Source: Gymnorhina tibicen (taxonomy: Eukaryota; Chordata; Aves; Passeriformes; Artamidae). From it: a stretch of 64,000 nt of DNA. Both the position numbers and the translations under genes were made by a program. Location: assembly GCA_013399875.1 (NCBI GenBank), contig VXAZ01007723.1, forward strand, positions 125,858-189,857, read 5' to 3'. Below, one piece after another: positions 61,906 through 64,000 of the stretch. The notes beneath the pieces are model-generated. The model had not been told where the DNA came from and ran no database searches. It saw only the letters and a list, made by a program, of their open reading frames with translations. How positions within the stretch are numbered: position 1 is the first letter of the stretch; each line of letters opens with the position of its first letter.

Positions 61906-64000
61906 CCCTCTTTGTTCTTTCTGCATCTATTCTGCCTCTTCCTGCTAGGTGCATTAGCCTATAGAAATTCACGGTCTTTTCTCTTGCTATGAGCTTTACT
62001 GTTTGAGGAAGAACAAGGACAAAGCAGAGCAAGACAGTGAGCAGGATGGCCCCAGTCCAGCAAGGCAATGAAACACATAGCCATCTTTAAACCCAGACAT
62101 AATCTTGCTGGAGTCAATAGAAATTCTTGCATGCTTGAAAGTAGTATCTACTAGCTCAAGGCTGCTGTGCTGAATATATAAAAGGATCATGTGCTAATCG
62201 TCTCATATTTCCTTTTGCATTTAAAAATAGTTTCACACTAACCTTTCAAAGACCTCTTCATTCTTTCTGATATTTGAAGCAGTGATACAATACATATTTG
62301 AGGTAATATGTGTTAACACAGTAGGATGTAAAATATTCAGATTTTCTGAATTATATACTTTCACTTCCCTCCATTATTCCCTAACCCACTTCTCATCAAA
62401 ACAGAAAATATCTCAATAGGATATTCATATCACCTGTTTATACAGTTAGCTTATTAGTATTATTTACTTATTCACTTAGAAAAAGAATTCAGTATTTCAG
62501 TCACTTTTGAAACATCATTAATTTCACCCTTCCTCAGGACATACTTGATTTCTTCAGCAGCAAACACAATTTTGCTTTACACCCAGCAGCATAATGGTTC
62601 TTGTTGACAAATGTTAATTATTTGTGTGGGTTTTCTGTTCCCAATATTTTTGGCTCTGAACTTATAATCAAAGCAAAAAGTAGGGGGAAGAGAGGGGAGG
62701 GAACTTTTCCCCAAATAGCAGAATAGCTTTATTTGTGAATGTCATGGGAAGCTAGAAGGAGAAAAGAAAGCAAGTAAGTAAATGCGTTAGCCCGAGGGAA
62801 AGGATTTCTAAGGATGTGCTCTTACATCCAGCTGGGACTGGTCTCTTCTTTAGCTCAATGGATAAAAAAAAAAAGAAGGGAAAACAACCCCATGGCCCCA
62901 CACCCCCACCAGATACAATGGGATTTTAGCACTCAGAGGTAATCTCCCCACCACAATTGAAACACAGCTTAACTAGCTTTAAATCAGACTATCTAATCAA
63001 CTGAAATCCAATGAAAAATAGCTTCTCTTATGCCTCAGAAGCAGAGTGTGGATGAGGAGATTAGCCAGGGTGAGATTAATCACTTTAGAAAGAGAACTTT
63101 AACTACTTTTTAATAACACACAGTTCAGTGTGGTTGAGAATGTGGAAGCTCAGATAAAGCCTTTTAGAAAGTGAGAGCCATCAAAGCAGTTTGGAAATAT
63201 TTAGCTGCTCAGATACAGTAGTGGGCAGAACTCATTTTCATCTGTGCTTGTCTGAGGTGATTCCTTATTATCATTCTATAAGTTTCACGCTATGCAGAAA
63301 GAGAAAGAAAGACTCAATAGGTTTTTTGTCATTAATGGTTGTCATTTTGATTAAAAAAAAAAATAAATACTATAGCTTAATGGGTAAATGCAAATGACCT
63401 CAACACTGCAGTTTTGTACTTCAAAGAGGAGTAAATTTGTTTTGAAGTTTATTTGGTAGATGAATTGCTGCCAGAGATAAGCAAAAAGTTTAGAACTCCC
63501 AAGGGCTCTAATAATGCTTCAGGAAGGAGAAAATTCAAGAATTACCACACTTGTGATCAAACATAATGAAAATTAAGGTTAATAAACAGATTTTCTAATG
63601 TCATTCTAAAAGGTGAGCCAAGGAGGCTTGTGGAACATAACATTATCAGTTCAAAATTCACAAGGCTTGGTATCTTTGATTTTTTCATAATTTTTTTCAA
63701 TGAATATTGCTTCCACCCCTAAATTAAAAATATTCTTCTTGCACAACATCACATCCAGATTTAGCTTTTACAATCAAACTCCTATACGTGGGCGAAATGA
63801 ACAGCTATGGTAGAAAGCTTTCTTCCTCACAGTTCCCTTGACAGGCAGAAGCAGGGTAGTAGCTCTGAAAAGATAATTTAAATAACAATTGAACCATTGT
63901 ACATGAGTGACATTTCATATAGACTCTTTGATTATCATATTCCATGCTCCTAGGAGCTATAGGACAAAAAACAGAAGACAAGATTACCCTTTCTATGCTA
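61906..64000. other. Single-copy DNA, no gene seen
   Basis: No exon, RNA gene or transposon is supported. The stretch 62990-63680 is complex, non-repetitive sequence with an ATGCAAAT octamer at 63388-63395 and GATTAATCAC near 63074. It may be a conserved non-coding segment, but conservation cannot be judged from one sequence. Confidence 0.5.

Noticed and set aside
9453..63395. Octamer ATTTGCAT/ATGCAAAT sites at 9453, 25482, 36429, 52581 and 63388 as an enhancer signature
   Set aside because: About four to five occurrences are expected by chance in 64 kb at this base composition, so the set is not enriched.
1..64000. CRISPR arrays, operons, bacterial or phage systems, tRNA and rRNA genes
   Set aside because: The tandem repeats are microsatellites without spaced direct repeats, no tRNA cloverleaf or rRNA segment was recognised, and the CR1/LTR content marks the DNA as avian nuclear.

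Overview
This window looks like vertebrate, specifically avian, nuclear DNA with no protein-coding gene that I can support. It is AT-rich by eye (not computed) and lacks long open frames, operons, RNA genes and CpG-island promoters. The bird assignment rests on the transposon content. There are seven CR1 LINE copies, several with the CR1 3' terminus (tandem ATTCTATG or ATTCTGTG-like units), and two copies of one bird-type endogenous-retrovirus LTR. There are no Alu, B1 or L1 elements. The low repeat density and large AT-rich single-copy blocks fit an intergenic desert or a very long intron on a macrochromosome, probably of a neoavian bird. Species and locus cannot be read from the sequence.

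Layout: 1-5173 is single-copy DNA with one possible LTR relic (1376-1640). 5174-6069 is a minus-strand CR1. 6070-12360 is single-copy with a degraded fold-back repeat (about 6655-6755) and a TA microsatellite. 12361-13648 is a plus-strand CR1 carrying broken reverse transcriptase (RT) coding sequence. 13649-23838 is single-copy, with GGAA and GAAGA purine microsatellites. 23839-24773 is a plus-strand solo LTR. 24774-32100 is single-copy, with a 10-bp-phased CTAGG repeat. 32101-38525 holds four CR1 pieces in alternating orientation. 38526-46288 is single-copy with another fold-back repeat. 46289-46735 is a second, truncated copy of the same LTR in the opposite orientation. 46736-59060 is single-copy with an AAAAT tract and a third fold-back repeat. 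59061-61382 is the longest CR1, minus strand, keeping both ORF1-like and ORF2 pieces but with its endonuclease and RT catalytic core missing. 61383-64000 is single-copy, with a possible very old CR1/L3 fragment.

Nothing here works together as a gene system. Every recognisable coding sequence belongs to dead retrotransposons. Most small open frames inside CR1 or LTR copies are fossils or shadows, and the rest look like chance. The observations most worth checking are the CpG-retaining block near 36.0-36.7 kb (a candidate conserved non-coding element), the doubly deleted long CR1, the inverted LTR pair, the fold-back repeats and the phased or purine-rich tandem repeats. I found no convincing previously undescribed system.
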